Shown: positions 43,440-52,600 of the stretch, piece after piece | Layout of the letters: each line of letters starts with the position of its first letter | How positions within the stretch are numbered: the first letter of the stretch is position 1 | NCBI RefSeq assembly: GCF_900103985.1 | Contig: NZ_FNIE01000013.1 | Coordinates: 1-64,000 of the forward strand | DNA: 64,000 nucleotides | Source of the DNA: Actinacidiphila guanduensis | GTDB lineage: Bacteria > Actinomycetota > Actinomycetes > Streptomycetales > Streptomycetaceae | Direction of reading: 5' to 3' | Translations under genes and position numbers: made by a program | Notes under the pieces: generated by a model | The model's input: only the letters and a program-made list of their open reading frames with translations | Told to the model about the DNA's origin: nothing | The model's database searches: none

Positions 43440-44999
43440 TCAGAGGTCGGTGGTGCGGCCGAGCACCGGCGCGGGGGTGCGTACCGCCCGCAGCCGGTGG
43501 ACACCCGCGTAGGCGCCCGCCGCCGCGAGCAGCAGCAGCGCGAGGTGCGGCACCCAGTCGCCGAACCGCACGTACGGGCTGGTCCCGGTCGCCAGCGGCA
43601 CCTCGTACACCGCCGAGGTGCTGCTCGCGGTGCCGATCCGGTGCCCCACCGGCCGCCCGTCCGGGCCGTAGACCGCGCTGATGCCGGTGAGCGTGGCGTG
43701 CACCATCGGCCGCCAGTCCTCCGCGGCCCGCACGGCGGCGAGCGAGGCGTGCTGCGCGGGCGCCCAACTGTGCTGGAAGGACGACGTAGAGGACTGCGCG
43801 ACCAGCAACTGCACGCCGTCGCCGGCGAGATGGCGGCTCATGTCGGGGAACGCCGACTCGAAGCAGACCAGCGGCCCGAAGCGCAGCGAGCCGGTGTCCA
43901 TGACCACCTGGCGGGTGCCGGGCCTGCGGTCCTGCCCGGCCGCCTTGCCCACGGATGTCGCCCAGCCCAGCAGCGGCCGCAGCGGGATGTACTCGCCGAA
44001 GGGCACCAGCCGCATCTTGTCGTACCGCGGCCCGGTGACGCCGTGCGGGCCGACCAGGACCGAGGTCTTGGAGATGCCGGTGCCGTCGGCCCGCTCCGCG
44101 TCCACGTTCACCAGGACGTCGGCGCCGACCGCGCGGGACAGGGCGGTGAGCCGGGCGGCGGTCGCGGGATGGTCGGCGAGATCGACGCCGACGCTGCTCT
44201 CGCCCCAGACCACCAGGTCGGGGTGGGTGCCCGCGAGCGCGCGGGTCAGCTGCTCCTCGCGGGCGAAGCGCGCGTCGGGCCCGGTGATCACGCCCGGCTG
44301 CACCACGGCGACCCGCACCGAGCCGGTACGGTGCGGCCGCGGCGCCCACAGCCACACGCCCGCGGTCACCACCGCGACGGCCAGCAGCGCGGCCAGCGCA
44401 CGCCTGCGGGCCCGCGGCAGCGCGACCAGCACCGCCAGGCAGGTGTTGACCAGCACCACGGCGAAACTCACCAGCCACACCCCGCCGATCGAGGCGAGCC
44501 GCAGCGCGGCCGGCACCTGCCACTGGCTCGCCCCCAGCAGCCCCCAGGGCCCGCCGAGGTACTGCCAGGAGCGCACCAGCTCCACCATCAGCCAGCCGCA
44601 CGGCACGAGGACCGAAGCCGCGAGGGGGGAGCCGCCCGCGCCGAGCAGCCGGTGCACCAGCCGGCCCCAGGGCGCCCACAGCGCGCCCAGCAGCAGCGCC
44701 AGCACGACGAGGAAGACGTTCAGGCTCGGCAGCAGCCAGTGGTGCACGGCGAGCATGAAGCCGGCGCCGCCCAGCCAGCCGTCGAGGGTGGCCCGGCGGG
44801 CGGTGGGCGCCGAGCGGATCAGCAGCAGCCAGGGCACGAGGGCGACGTACGCGAACCACCACAGCGAGGGGGCGGGGAACGCGAGCGCGGGCAGCGCGCC
44901 CGCCGCGGCGGCGACCGGCCCGCGCACCCACCCGGAAGCCAACCGCGCCCGCGCCGGCCCGGCCTCCGCCCGCACCCGCGCCCCGACGGTGACCGCCAT
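43440..44999 (-). CDS. lnt: apolipoprotein N-acyltransferase
   Basis: A 519-residue inner-membrane enzyme that adds a third acyl chain to lipoproteins. About six N-terminal helices precede the nitrilase-like domain. Its catalytic triad is visible: E267 in LVVWGESSV, K328 in YDKMRLVPFGEY and C379 in LVCFESAFPD. Streptomycetes may carry two Lnt-type genes, so this could be one of a pair. ATG 44999 has GAGGAGGG upstream. Substrates in this window include the Rieske and solute-binding lipoproteins. Confidence 0.92.
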   Translation of the reverse strand: MAVTVGARVRAEAGPARARLASGWVRGPVAAAAGALPALAFPAPSLWWFAYVALVPWLLLIRSAPTARRATLDGWLGGAGFMLAVHHWLLPSLNVFLVVLALLLGALWAPWGRLVHRLLGAGGSPLAASVLVPCGWLMVELVRSWQYLGGPWGLLGASQWQVPAALRLASIGGVWLVSFAVVLVNTCLAVLVALPRARRRALAALLAVAVVTAGVWLWAPRPHRTGSVRVAVVQPGVITGPDARFAREEQLTRALAGTHPDLVVWGESSVGVDLADHPATAARLTALSRAVGADVLVNVDAERADGTGISKTSVLVGPHGVTGPRYDKMRLVPFGEYIPLRPLLGWATSVGKAAGQDRRPGTRQVVMDTGSLRFGPLVCFESAFPDMSRHLAGDGVQLLVAQSSTSSFQHSWAPAQHASLAAVRAAEDWRPMVHATLTGISAVYGPDGRPVGHRIGTASSTSAVYEVPLATGTSPYVRFGDWVPHLALLLLAAAGAYAGVHRLRAVRTPAPVLGRTTDL

Positions 45000-45295
45000 C
45001 AGCCCTCCTCACCTCGCCCGACCCTCCCCCCATCCTGCCCACCCGCGCCTGCCGTCGAGCGTGCCCCGCGCCCCCGATCCGTTCCGCGGCACCCCCGAGG
45101 GTGACCGGCGGCGGCAGACGGGCGTGTCCGGCATCGTGTTCCGCAGGCCGGGGTGCCCTGCCTGCCTACGGCGGCGCGGACCCCGAAGGCACGCGGCTTG
45201 CCGGCCGCCGCCGATCCGGCGCGGGCCCGCCGTCGTCCGCCGGGGCGCGGCTGCCGGTGAGGGTTGCGGGCGGTGATCCCGGGCGGAAACGGGGC
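45000..45295. other. intergenic region, nothing recognised
   Basis: About 296 bases between lnt and the DoxX gene, both on the minus strand. I see no convincing gene, RNA or strong hairpin. It probably holds the lnt promoter, which I cannot place. Confidence 0.5.
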
Positions 45296-45844
45296 TCAGG
45301 GCCCCTCGGAGCCGTTCTCCGCCGCCGCGCGGGCCTCCGCGGCCACGGTGCGCTGGCGGGTCGTGACCACGAAGGCGGCGCCCAGGGCCGTCGCGGTGAA
45401 GGCGCCCGCGATGACCCAGGGGCGGTCCAGGCAGTGGCCGGTGACCGCGTCGAGGGAGAAGCGGCCGGGGCCCGCCAGGCCCAGGGCGGCCGCGGTCCAG
45501 CCGAGGAAGGCGGGGTGCTCGAAGCCGCCGGACATGGCGAAGAAGCCGGCCGGCGCGTGCACCGAGACGGCGCCGGCCATCGCGCCCGCGGCCGCCGCGC
45601 CCGCCGCCGGGGTGGCGAAGCCGAGCGCCAGCAGGGCGCCGCCGCCCGCCTCGCCCAGGCCCGCGGCCAGCGCGGCCTGCCGGCCCGGGCGGAAGCCCAT
45701 GTGCTCCATGGCGCCCGCGGTGGCGTCGAGCCCGCCCCCGCCGAACCACCCGAAGAGCTTCTGCGCCCCGTGCGCGAAGAGCACGGAGCCCGCGCCGAGC
45801 CGCAGTGCGAGCAGTCCAAGATCCTTGCGGCAGTCCGCGCCCAT
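45296..45844 (-). CDS. DoxX family membrane protein
   Basis: A 182-residue protein with four membrane helices. DLGLLALRLGAGSVLFAHGAQKLFGWFGG at the N-terminus is diagnostic of DoxX, and GHPAFLGW-like GFEHPAFLGW is in the middle. DoxX proteins are small membrane partners of oxidoreductases in some organisms; the role here is unknown. ATG 45844 has GAGGAGAGGA upstream. Confidence 0.87.
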   Translation of the reverse strand: MGADCRKDLGLLALRLGAGSVLFAHGAQKLFGWFGGGGLDATAGAMEHMGFRPGRQAALAAGLGEAGGGALLALGFATPAAGAAAAGAMAGAVSVHAPAGFFAMSGGFEHPAFLGWTAAALGLAGPGRFSLDAVTGHCLDRPWVIAGAFTATALGAAFVVTTRQRTVAAEARAAAENGSEGP

Positions 45845-46290
45845 GGCCGCGTCCTCTCCTCGCCCGGCCCGCCCCGTCACGGCGGACCTCGTCCTGCCCA
45901 GTGTGGGCGGGTCCGTCCCGATCACGCCGTGCCAGGCGGTCTGTCCGGGCGACAGGGAGGCGACGGGCGGGCGGCGGGTGGGCGAAGGGGCAGGTGTGGG
46001 CGCCCAGGGCGGCAAGGGGAGCACCCGTCGCGTCTTCCCTCGGGGGTGCGAGGGGCCCGCATCCTGAGCACCCGCGGCCGGGAGGAAGGCCCGTGGCCCC
46101 CGGCCGGGTCCGGGGGAGCGGCCCCGCACCTTGACGAAAGGAACGGTCGCGTACGCGGCAGGGTGCAAGGAGGAGCCCACCCCGGCAACGGGACGGCCCG
46201 GAGCCCCACGGCCGGGTCGGGGGAGCAGCCCCGCACCCGGTCAGGCCCCGGCGCCCCCGGCACCCTCGGCGCTCACTGTGCTCACTGACC
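45845..46290. other. intergenic region with a short repeat
   Basis: About 446 bases upstream of the DoxX gene and downstream of the histidine phosphatase gene. It contains a 29-30 bp repeat (CGGCCGGGTCCGGGGGAGCG... at 46101-46130 and again at 46209-46237). No convincing gene. Confidence 0.55.
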
Positions 46291-46887
46291 TCATGGCAGC
46301 CGGTTCCACGCCGTCAGCACATGGCGCCCGTGCTCGGTGCCCAGCCGGCTCACCGTGCCGGTGGCGAGCTGGAAGAGGGCGCCGTCGGCGGGCGGCAGGC
46401 CGAGGCGGCGGGCGGTGAGCACCCGCAGGAAGTGGGCATGGGCGACCAGCACCACGTCGCCGCCGTCCCCGTTGGTGAACGCCGCCTCCACCCGGGCGAG
46501 CACCCGGTCGGCCCGCTCGCCGATCTGCTCGGGCGTCTCACCCGGATGGCCTTCGGGCCCCGGGATCACCCCGTCGGTCCAGATGTCCCACTTCGGCCTT
46601 GTGCGGTGGATGTCGCGAGTGGTGACGCCCTCGTAGCCGCCGTAGTCCCACTCGTGGAGGTCCGGGTCGAGGCGGACCCGGTCCAGACCGGCCAGCTTCG
46701 CGGTCTGCTGCGCGCGCTGCATCGGGCTGGAGATGACGCACCACACGTGCCGCGAGGCGAGCAGCGGGGCGAGCGATCTGGCCTGGTCCTCGCCGTGCTC
46801 CGTCAGCGGCAGGTCGGTGTAGCTGGTGTGCTGACCCGACAGCGACCACTCGGTCTCGCCGTGCCGGATCAGGACGAGTTCGCCCAT
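46291..46887 (-). CDS. histidine phosphatase family protein
   Basis: A 198-residue phosphoglycerate mutase-like phosphatase. The catalytic RHGETEW motif is at residues 8-14, the second basic residue in SSPMQRAQQTA, the acid EWDYGGYEGVT, and the second histidine in LVAHAHFLRVL. It hydrolyses a phosphate monoester; the substrate is unknown (acid phosphatase or sugar phosphate phosphatase are likely). ATG 46887 has GGGAGGTG upstream. Confidence 0.9.
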   Translation of the reverse strand: MGELVLIRHGETEWSLSGQHTSYTDLPLTEHGEDQARSLAPLLASRHVWCVISSPMQRAQQTAKLAGLDRVRLDPDLHEWDYGGYEGVTTRDIHRTRPKWDIWTDGVIPGPEGHPGETPEQIGERADRVLARVEAAFTNGDGGDVVLVAHAHFLRVLTARRLGLPPADGALFQLATGTVSRLGTEHGRHVLTAWNRLP

Positions 46888-47108
46888 GGGACACCTCCCG
46901 CGGCGCCGTGCGGCGCCCTTTTGCGATCATATGCGGTCGGCTCGCACCGGTCGGGTGCGTGCCGCCGTTCGGAGAACCGTAAGAGGCGCGAAAGGCTTCC
47001 CCTCACACGGCGTCAGTACGATGAGGCGCGCGGCAGGGGGAGCCCGCGGCGCCCGTCAGCAGCGCCGCACCCGCCCGCAGTCCGACAGCGACCAGCACAG
47101 GAGCCGGT

Positions 47109-48539
47109 ATGAACGACGCACCCCGCACGTACGACGTGGTCGTGATCGGAGCGGGCCCCGTCGGGGAGAACGTGGCCGAGCGCACGAAGGCCGCGGGCCT
47201 GTCGACGGTGGTCGTGGAGAGCGAACTCGTCGGCGGCGAGTGCTCGTACTGGGCGTGCATGCCGAGCAAGGCGCTGCTGCGGCCGGTGATCGCCCGCGCC
47301 GACGCGCGCCGGCTGCCGGGCCTGAGTCAGGCCGCGGCCGGGCCGCTGGACTCCGCCGAGGTGCTGGCCCGCCGCGACTCCTTCACCTCGCACTGGAAGG
47401 ACGACGGGCAGGTCGGCTGGCTGGACTCCGTGGGCATCGATCTGGTCCGCGGCCGCGGGCGGCTGGACGGGCCGCGCCGGGTGGTGGTCGACACTCCCGG
47501 CGGTGAGAGCGTGGTGCTGCAGGCGCGGCACGCGGTCGCGGTCTGCACCGGCACCACCGCGGCGCTGCCCGACCTGCCGGGCCTGGCGGACGTGGAGCCG
47601 TGGACCAGCCGGGAGGCGACCAGCGCCAAGCAGGTGCCCGAGAGCCTGGTGGTGGTCGGCGGCGGCGTGGTGGCCGTGGAGATGGCCACCGCCTGGCAGG
47701 CGCTGGGCTCGCGGGTGACCGTGCTGGTGCGCGGCCGGGCGCTGCTGGAGCGGATGGAGCCCTTCGTCGGCGAGCTGGTCGCCGACGGGCTGCGCGAGGC
47801 CGGCGCCGATGTGCGCTTCGGGGTGTCGGTCGCCTCGGTGCTGCGCGAGGGCCGCCAGGTCCGGGTCGGGCTGGACGACGGCGGCGAACTCACCGCGGAC
47901 GAGATCCTGTTCGCCACCGGCCGCCGCCCGCACACTGGCGGGATCGGCCTGGACACCGTGGGGCTCGCCGACGGCGGCTGGCTCGATGTCGACGACACCT
48001 GCCGGGTCACCGCGGTCGAGGACGGCTGGCTGTACGCGGTCGGCGACGTCAACCACCGGGCGCTGCTGACCCACCAGGGCAAGTACCAGGGGCGGATGGC
48101 GGGCGCGGCCATCGCCGCGCGGGCCAAGGGCGAGCCGGTGGACGACCGGCCGTGGGGCGCGCACGTGGCGACCGCGGACGCGGCCGCGGTGCCGCAGGTC
48201 GTCTTCACCGACCCCGAGGTCGGTTCGGTGGGCCTGAGTGCCCAGGAGGCCGAGCAGGCAGGGCACCGGGTGCGGGCGGTGGACTACGACCTGGCGCAGG
48301 TCGCGGGCGCGAGCCTGTACGGCGACGACTACCGCGGCCGGGCCCGCATGGTGGTGGACCTGGACCGCAACGTGCTGCTCGGCGTCACCTTCGTCGGCCC
48401 CGGGGTCGGCGAGCTGCTGCACTCGGCCACCGTGGCGGTCGTCGGCGAGGTGCCGGTCGACCGCCTGTGGCACGCCGTCCCCTCCTACCCGACGATCAGC
48501 GAGGTGTGGCTGCGGCTGCTGGAGACCCTGCGCGGCTGA
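47109..48539 (+). CDS. pyridine nucleotide-disulfide oxidoreductase family flavoprotein
   Basis: A 476-residue FAD/NAD(P)H enzyme related to dihydrolipoyl dehydrogenase and mercuric reductase. FAD-binding VVIGAGPVGENVAER, redox-active cysteines in GGECSYWACMPSK (C45, C50), NAD-binding VVVGGGVVAVEMA and the second FAD motif YAVGDVN are present. At the dimer interface AVPSYPTISE replaces the usual HAHPT-type motif, so the catalytic histidine is missing. The true substrate is unlikely to be lipoamide; a small disulfide or quinone is possible. ATG 47109 has AGGAG upstream. Confidence 0.85.
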   Translation: MNDAPRTYDVVVIGAGPVGENVAERTKAAGLSTVVVESELVGGECSYWACMPSKALLRPVIARADARRLPGLSQAAAGPLDSAEVLARRDSFTSHWKDDGQVGWLDSVGIDLVRGRGRLDGPRRVVVDTPGGESVVLQARHAVAVCTGTTAALPDLPGLADVEPWTSREATSAKQVPESLVVVGGGVVAVEMATAWQALGSRVTVLVRGRALLERMEPFVGELVADGLREAGADVRFGVSVASVLREGRQVRVGLDDGGELTADEILFATGRRPHTGGIGLDTVGLADGGWLDVDDTCRVTAVEDGWLYAVGDVNHRALLTHQGKYQGRMAGAAIAARAKGEPVDDRPWGAHVATADAAAVPQVVFTDPEVGSVGLSAQEAEQAGHRVRAVDYDLAQVAGASLYGDDYRGRARMVVDLDRNVLLGVTFVGPGVGELLHSATVAVVGEVPVDRLWHAVPSYPTISEVWLRLLETLRG

Positions 48540-48551
48540 CCCCCGCCCCTG

Positions 48552-48578
48552 GCCGCGCCCGCCCGGTGCGGGCGCGGC
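48552..48578 (+). terminator. terminator after the flavoprotein gene
   Basis: Perfect 11-bp stem (48552-48562 with 48568-48578) and a five-base loop, starting 13 bases after the stop codon. Confidence 0.65.
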
Positions 48579-48682
48579 TCAGTGCCGCAGCGCCGGTAGA
48601 GCGCGGTGAGGTCCGAGGAGAGACCGGCCTTGACGATTCCGGGGGGCGACTGTCGTATGTGTCGCCCTTTGCCCTACCGTAG

Positions 48683-48692
48683 ACCGATCGGT
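48683..48692. promoter_or_regulatory. TetR operator ACCGATCGGT
   Basis: Perfect 10-bp palindrome in the longer near-symmetric AGACCGATCGGTTT, the common form of TetR-family operators. It overlaps the -35 region (TTTCCG, 48692-48697) that is 17 bases before TAGCCT (48715-48720). ATG 48728 follows eight bases later, so the tetR transcript is probably leaderless and autoregulated. Confidence 0.7.
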
Positions 48693-48727
48693 TTCCGATG
48701 TCGAGCCGGCGCGCTAGCCTGGACGGC

Positions 48728-49354
48728 ATGACCACGACCCCGCCGCAGGCCCCGAGCCCGTCCGCCGCCACCGCGTCCGCCCCCGACGCCAAGGCGTCGC
48801 CCCGGGACCGGCTGCTCGACGCTGCGGCCGACGTCTTCTACCGGCACGGCGTGGCGACCGGCATCGACGCGCTGTGCAAGGCCGCGGGCGTCTCGAAGCG
48901 CTCGATGTACCAGCTCTTCGCCGGCAAGGACGAGGTGCTTGCGGCCGCCCTGGAGCGGCAGGTCCCGCGGCTGGACGCGCTGCTGCTGCCCCCGCCGGGC
49001 GAGCCCGCCGAGCCGCGCGAGCGCATCCTGCACGTCTTCCGGCAGCTGGAGCGGGCCGCGGCCGACCCCGGCTACTGCGGCTGCCCGTACCTGTCGGCCC
49101 AGGTGGAGCTGAAGGACCCCGGGCACGTGGCGAGCGTGGTCGCCGCCCGGGCCAAGCAGGGCATGACCGACTTCTTCCGCGCCGAGGGCGAGCGGGCCGG
49201 TGCCGCCGACCCCGCGCTGCTCGCCCGCCGGCTCACCCTCGTCTACGACGGTGCCGCCGCCCGCGCCGGCATCGGCGTCGAGGAACTGGACGGCCTCGCG
49301 GTCACGACGGCGGCCGCGCTGCTGGACGCGGCGGGGATCACCGAGGCGGCCTGA
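48728..49354 (+). CDS. TetR-family transcriptional regulator
   Basis: A 208-residue repressor with the TetR helix-turn-helix at about 20-65 (RDRLLDAAADVFYRHGVATGIDALCKAAGVSKRSMYQLFAGKDE). The C-terminal domain binds an unknown ligand; the YCGCPYLSAQ stretch contains two cysteines. It lies upstream of the ABC exporter gene, a plausible target, although the exporter has its own promoter. ATG 48728 is set by the -10 spacing and by the family's N-terminal length. Confidence 0.87.
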   Translation: MTTTPPQAPSPSAATASAPDAKASPRDRLLDAAADVFYRHGVATGIDALCKAAGVSKRSMYQLFAGKDEVLAAALERQVPRLDALLLPPPGEPAEPRERILHVFRQLERAAADPGYCGCPYLSAQVELKDPGHVASVVAARAKQGMTDFFRAEGERAGAADPALLARRLTLVYDGAAARAGIGVEELDGLAVTTAAALLDAAGITEAA

Positions 49355-49490
49355 GCCGTACCTCGCCGGCTTTCTTCGCCGGCCCACCGGGTGGGGGCGC
49401 AGGCCTCGGGCGCTCCGGCCGGAGCCCGTTGACGGGGAGTCAGGTGCGGCCGGAACCGCGTGGCGGCCCGTCCACGATGTGGTCGGCCCT

Positions 49491-49520
49491 TTGACCGCTT
49501 TCCGTCCGCCCGGTTACGTT
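49491..49520 (+). promoter_or_regulatory. promoter for the leaderless ORF and ABC exporter
   Basis: TTGACC (49491-49496) and TACGTT (49515-49520) are 18 bases apart. Seven bases after the -10 box is ATG 49528, so the transcript should begin at or next to that codon. Confidence 0.75.
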
Positions 49521-49527
49521 GCGCCCC

Positions 49528-49611
49528 ATGAGGTCGGTCTGGCACCACGAGGCCGCGGGGCGGCAGCCGCACAACCCGGCCTCCGGCATCGCTTCGACGG
49601 CCGCCCGGTGA
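49528..49611 (+). CDS. leaderless 27-codon upstream ORF coupled to the ABC exporter
   Basis: A 27-residue peptide that begins MRSVWHHEAAGRQPHN and has no hydrophobic segment. Its stop TGA (49609-49611) overlaps the GTG start of the ABC gene (GTGA). The promoter spacing predicts that translation begins at the 5' end of the mRNA. It may deliver ribosomes to the transporter start, which has no strong ribosome-binding site, or act as a sensor. I know no described family. Confidence 0.55.
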   Translation: MRSVWHHEAAGRQPHNPASGIASTAAR

Positions 49612-52600
49612 CGGGCCGTACCGGTCGCGAGAAGGCCGACCCACCCGTATCCTCCGCGGAGGAGTCCGCGGCATCCCCGAGTCCCCGGAACCCGGGGCAG
49701 GACGGCGCCGGCTGGGTGCGGCGGCTGGGCGGCTACTGCATGCGCCACCGCGTGGACGTCTACCTGTCCTTCGGTGCCGCCATGACCGCGGCCGTGGCCA
49801 CCGCCATCCTGCCGCTGGTGCTGCGGCACGTCGTGGACCGCGTCGCCGACGGCCGCACGGGCGCACTCACGCTGTGGACCGCGGTGCTCGCCGGGCTCGG
49901 CGCGATCCGCTTCGCCGCCGGTTTCACCCGCCGCTTCACCGCCGGCCGGCTCTCCCTGGGCGTCCAGTACGACCTGCGCAACGACGCCTTCGCCGCCCTG
50001 CTGCGGCTCGGCGGCGCCCAGCAGGACTCCCTGCGCACCGGCCAGATCGTCAGCCGCTCCATCTCCGACATCACCCTGATCCAGACCCTGCTGCAGTTCC
50101 TCCCCAATATGGCAGGGAATGTCCTGATGTTCCTGGTGTCGCTGGCCTTCATGGCGTGGCTGTCACCGATGCTGACCCTGGTCGCGCTCGTGGTCGGCCC
50201 GCTGCTGTGGCTGATCGCCCTGCGCAGCCGGCGCGACCTGTTCCCGGCCAACTGGCACGCCCAGCAGCAGGCCGCCGAGGTCGCCTCGGGCGTGGAGGCC
50301 ACCGTCACCGGCGTGCGCGTCGTCAAGGGCTTCGGGCAGGAGCAGCGGGAGCTGGCCGGCCTCGAGGAGCGGGTGCGCCGGCTGTTCGCCTCCCGGCTGC
50401 GAGTGGTGCGCTGCACCAGCCGCTACAACCCGGCGTTGCAGGCCGTCCCGGCGCTCGGCCAGGTCGCCGTCCTCGCCCTCGGCGGCTGGCTCGCCCTGCA
50501 CGGCCGCATCTCGCTGGGCACCTTCCTCGCCTTCACCAGCTACCTCGGCTCCCTCGTCACCCCCGTCCGCCAGGTCGCCACCCTTCTGACGGTCTGGCAG
50601 CAGGCCAGGGCCGGTACCGAGCGGGTGCTGGAGGTCGTGGACGAGCAGCCCGCCATCGCCGACCGGCCCGGCGCCGGCACCCTGCCCGACCGGCCGCCCA
50701 CCCTGTCCTGGCAGGACGTCACCTTCGGCTACGGCCGGACCCCGCTGCTGGACGGCTTCAGCCTCGACATCGCCGCCGGCGAGACCGTCGCCCTGATCGG
50801 CCCGGCCGGCTCGGGCAAGTCCACCGCCGCCGCCCTCCTGCCGCGCTTCTACGACACCGCCGCGGGCCGGGTGCTGATCGGCGGCCACGACGTGCGCGAC
50901 CTCACCCTGGACTCCCTGCGCTCGCGCATCGGCTTCGTCTTCGAGGACAGCGTGCTGCTCTCCGACACGGTGCGCGCCAACATCGCCTACGGGCGGCCCG
51001 ACGCCACCGAGGAGGAGATCCGCGCCGCCGCCCGCGTGGCCCGCGCCGACGAGTTCGTGGACCGGCTCCCGCAGGGCTGGGACACCGTCGTCGGCGAGCA
51101 GGGCCTCACCCTGTCCGGCGGACAGCGCCAACGGGTCGCCCTGGCACGGGCGTTGCTCTGCGACCCGGTGGTGCTCGTCCTGGACGACGCCACCTCCGCG
51201 ATCGACGCCCGGGTGGAGGCCGAGATCCACACCGCCCTGCACGACGCCGTACGCCGCCCCACCACCTTGATCATCGCCCACCGCCGCTCCACTCTGGAAC
51301 TCGCCGACCGCATCGCGGTGCTGGACGGCGGACGGGTCGTGGACACCGGCACCATGGACGAACTGCGGGCCCGCTCCGCCCTGTTCCGTTCGCTGCTGTC
51401 GGCGCCCGAGGTACCTGAGCCGCACCCGGCGCCCGCGGGAGGCTCCGGCGAGAGCGCCGCCGCGGCCGAACCGGCCGCCGTCACCGCCCACTTGTGGCGC
51501 CATCCGGACACCGCGGACACCGGGGACGCCGAAGGCCCCAACGAGGCCGCCGCCCTGCGGGCCGCCCAGGCCGTCGCCCTCAGCTCCGCCACCGCCGGCC
51601 GCGGCCGCGGCGTCCTCGGATCGGCCCCGCCCACACCGGAGTTGCTCGCCGCGCTGGCCCGCATGCCGCTGCGGCCCGCCGATCCGAAGGTGCCGGCCGA
51701 ACGTGCCCGCGCCGCCGACCCCGACTTCGGCCTGCGGCCCCTGCTGCGCCCCTTCCGGCTCCCGCTCGCTCTCGGCCTGGCCCTCGTCGGGCTCGACGCG
51801 CTCGCCCAGATCCTGCTGCCGGTGCTGGTCCGGCACGGTGTCGACGCCGGCGTCGCCCGCCACTCCGGCAGCGTCCTGCTGACCGCCGCGGGAGCCGCGG
51901 CCGCCGTGGTCCTGGCCGACTGGGCGATCAGCGTCGCGCAACTGCGCACCACCGGCCGTACCGGCGAACGCCTGCTCTACACGCTGCGGGTGAAGACCTT
52001 CGCGCAACTCCAGCGCCTCGGCCTGGACTACTACGAGCGCGAACTCGGCGGCCGGATCATGACCCGGATGACCACCGACGTGGACGCCCTGTCCAGCTTC
52101 CTGCAGACCGGCCTGATCACCGCCGTGGTCTCGCTGCTGACCGTCCTCGGCGTGCTCGTCACCCTGCTCGTCATCGACGCCGGGCTGGCCCTGGTGCTGC
52201 TGGCCGCCCTGCCGCTGCTCGCCGCCGGCACCGTGGTCTTCCGCCGTCACTCGGTGCCCGCCTACCACGAGGCCCGCGAGCGGGTCAGCGCGGTCAACGC
52301 CGCCCTCCAGGAGAACGTCACCGCGATCCGCGTCACCCAGGCCTTCCGCCGGGAGAGTCGCAATGCCCGCGACTTCGCCGCGCTGGCCTGGTCCTTCCGC
52401 GATTCGCGGCTGCGCGCCCAGCGCTACATCGCCACCTTCTTCCCCTTCGTGGAGTTCCTCGGCGTGGTGGCCACCGCGTGCGTGCTCGCCGTCGGCGCGG
52501 GCCAGGTCCGCTCCGGCACCCTCACCGCGGGCACCCTGATCGCCTTCCTGCTCTACGTCGACCTGTTCTTCTCGCCGATCCAGCAGTTCTCGCAGGTGTT

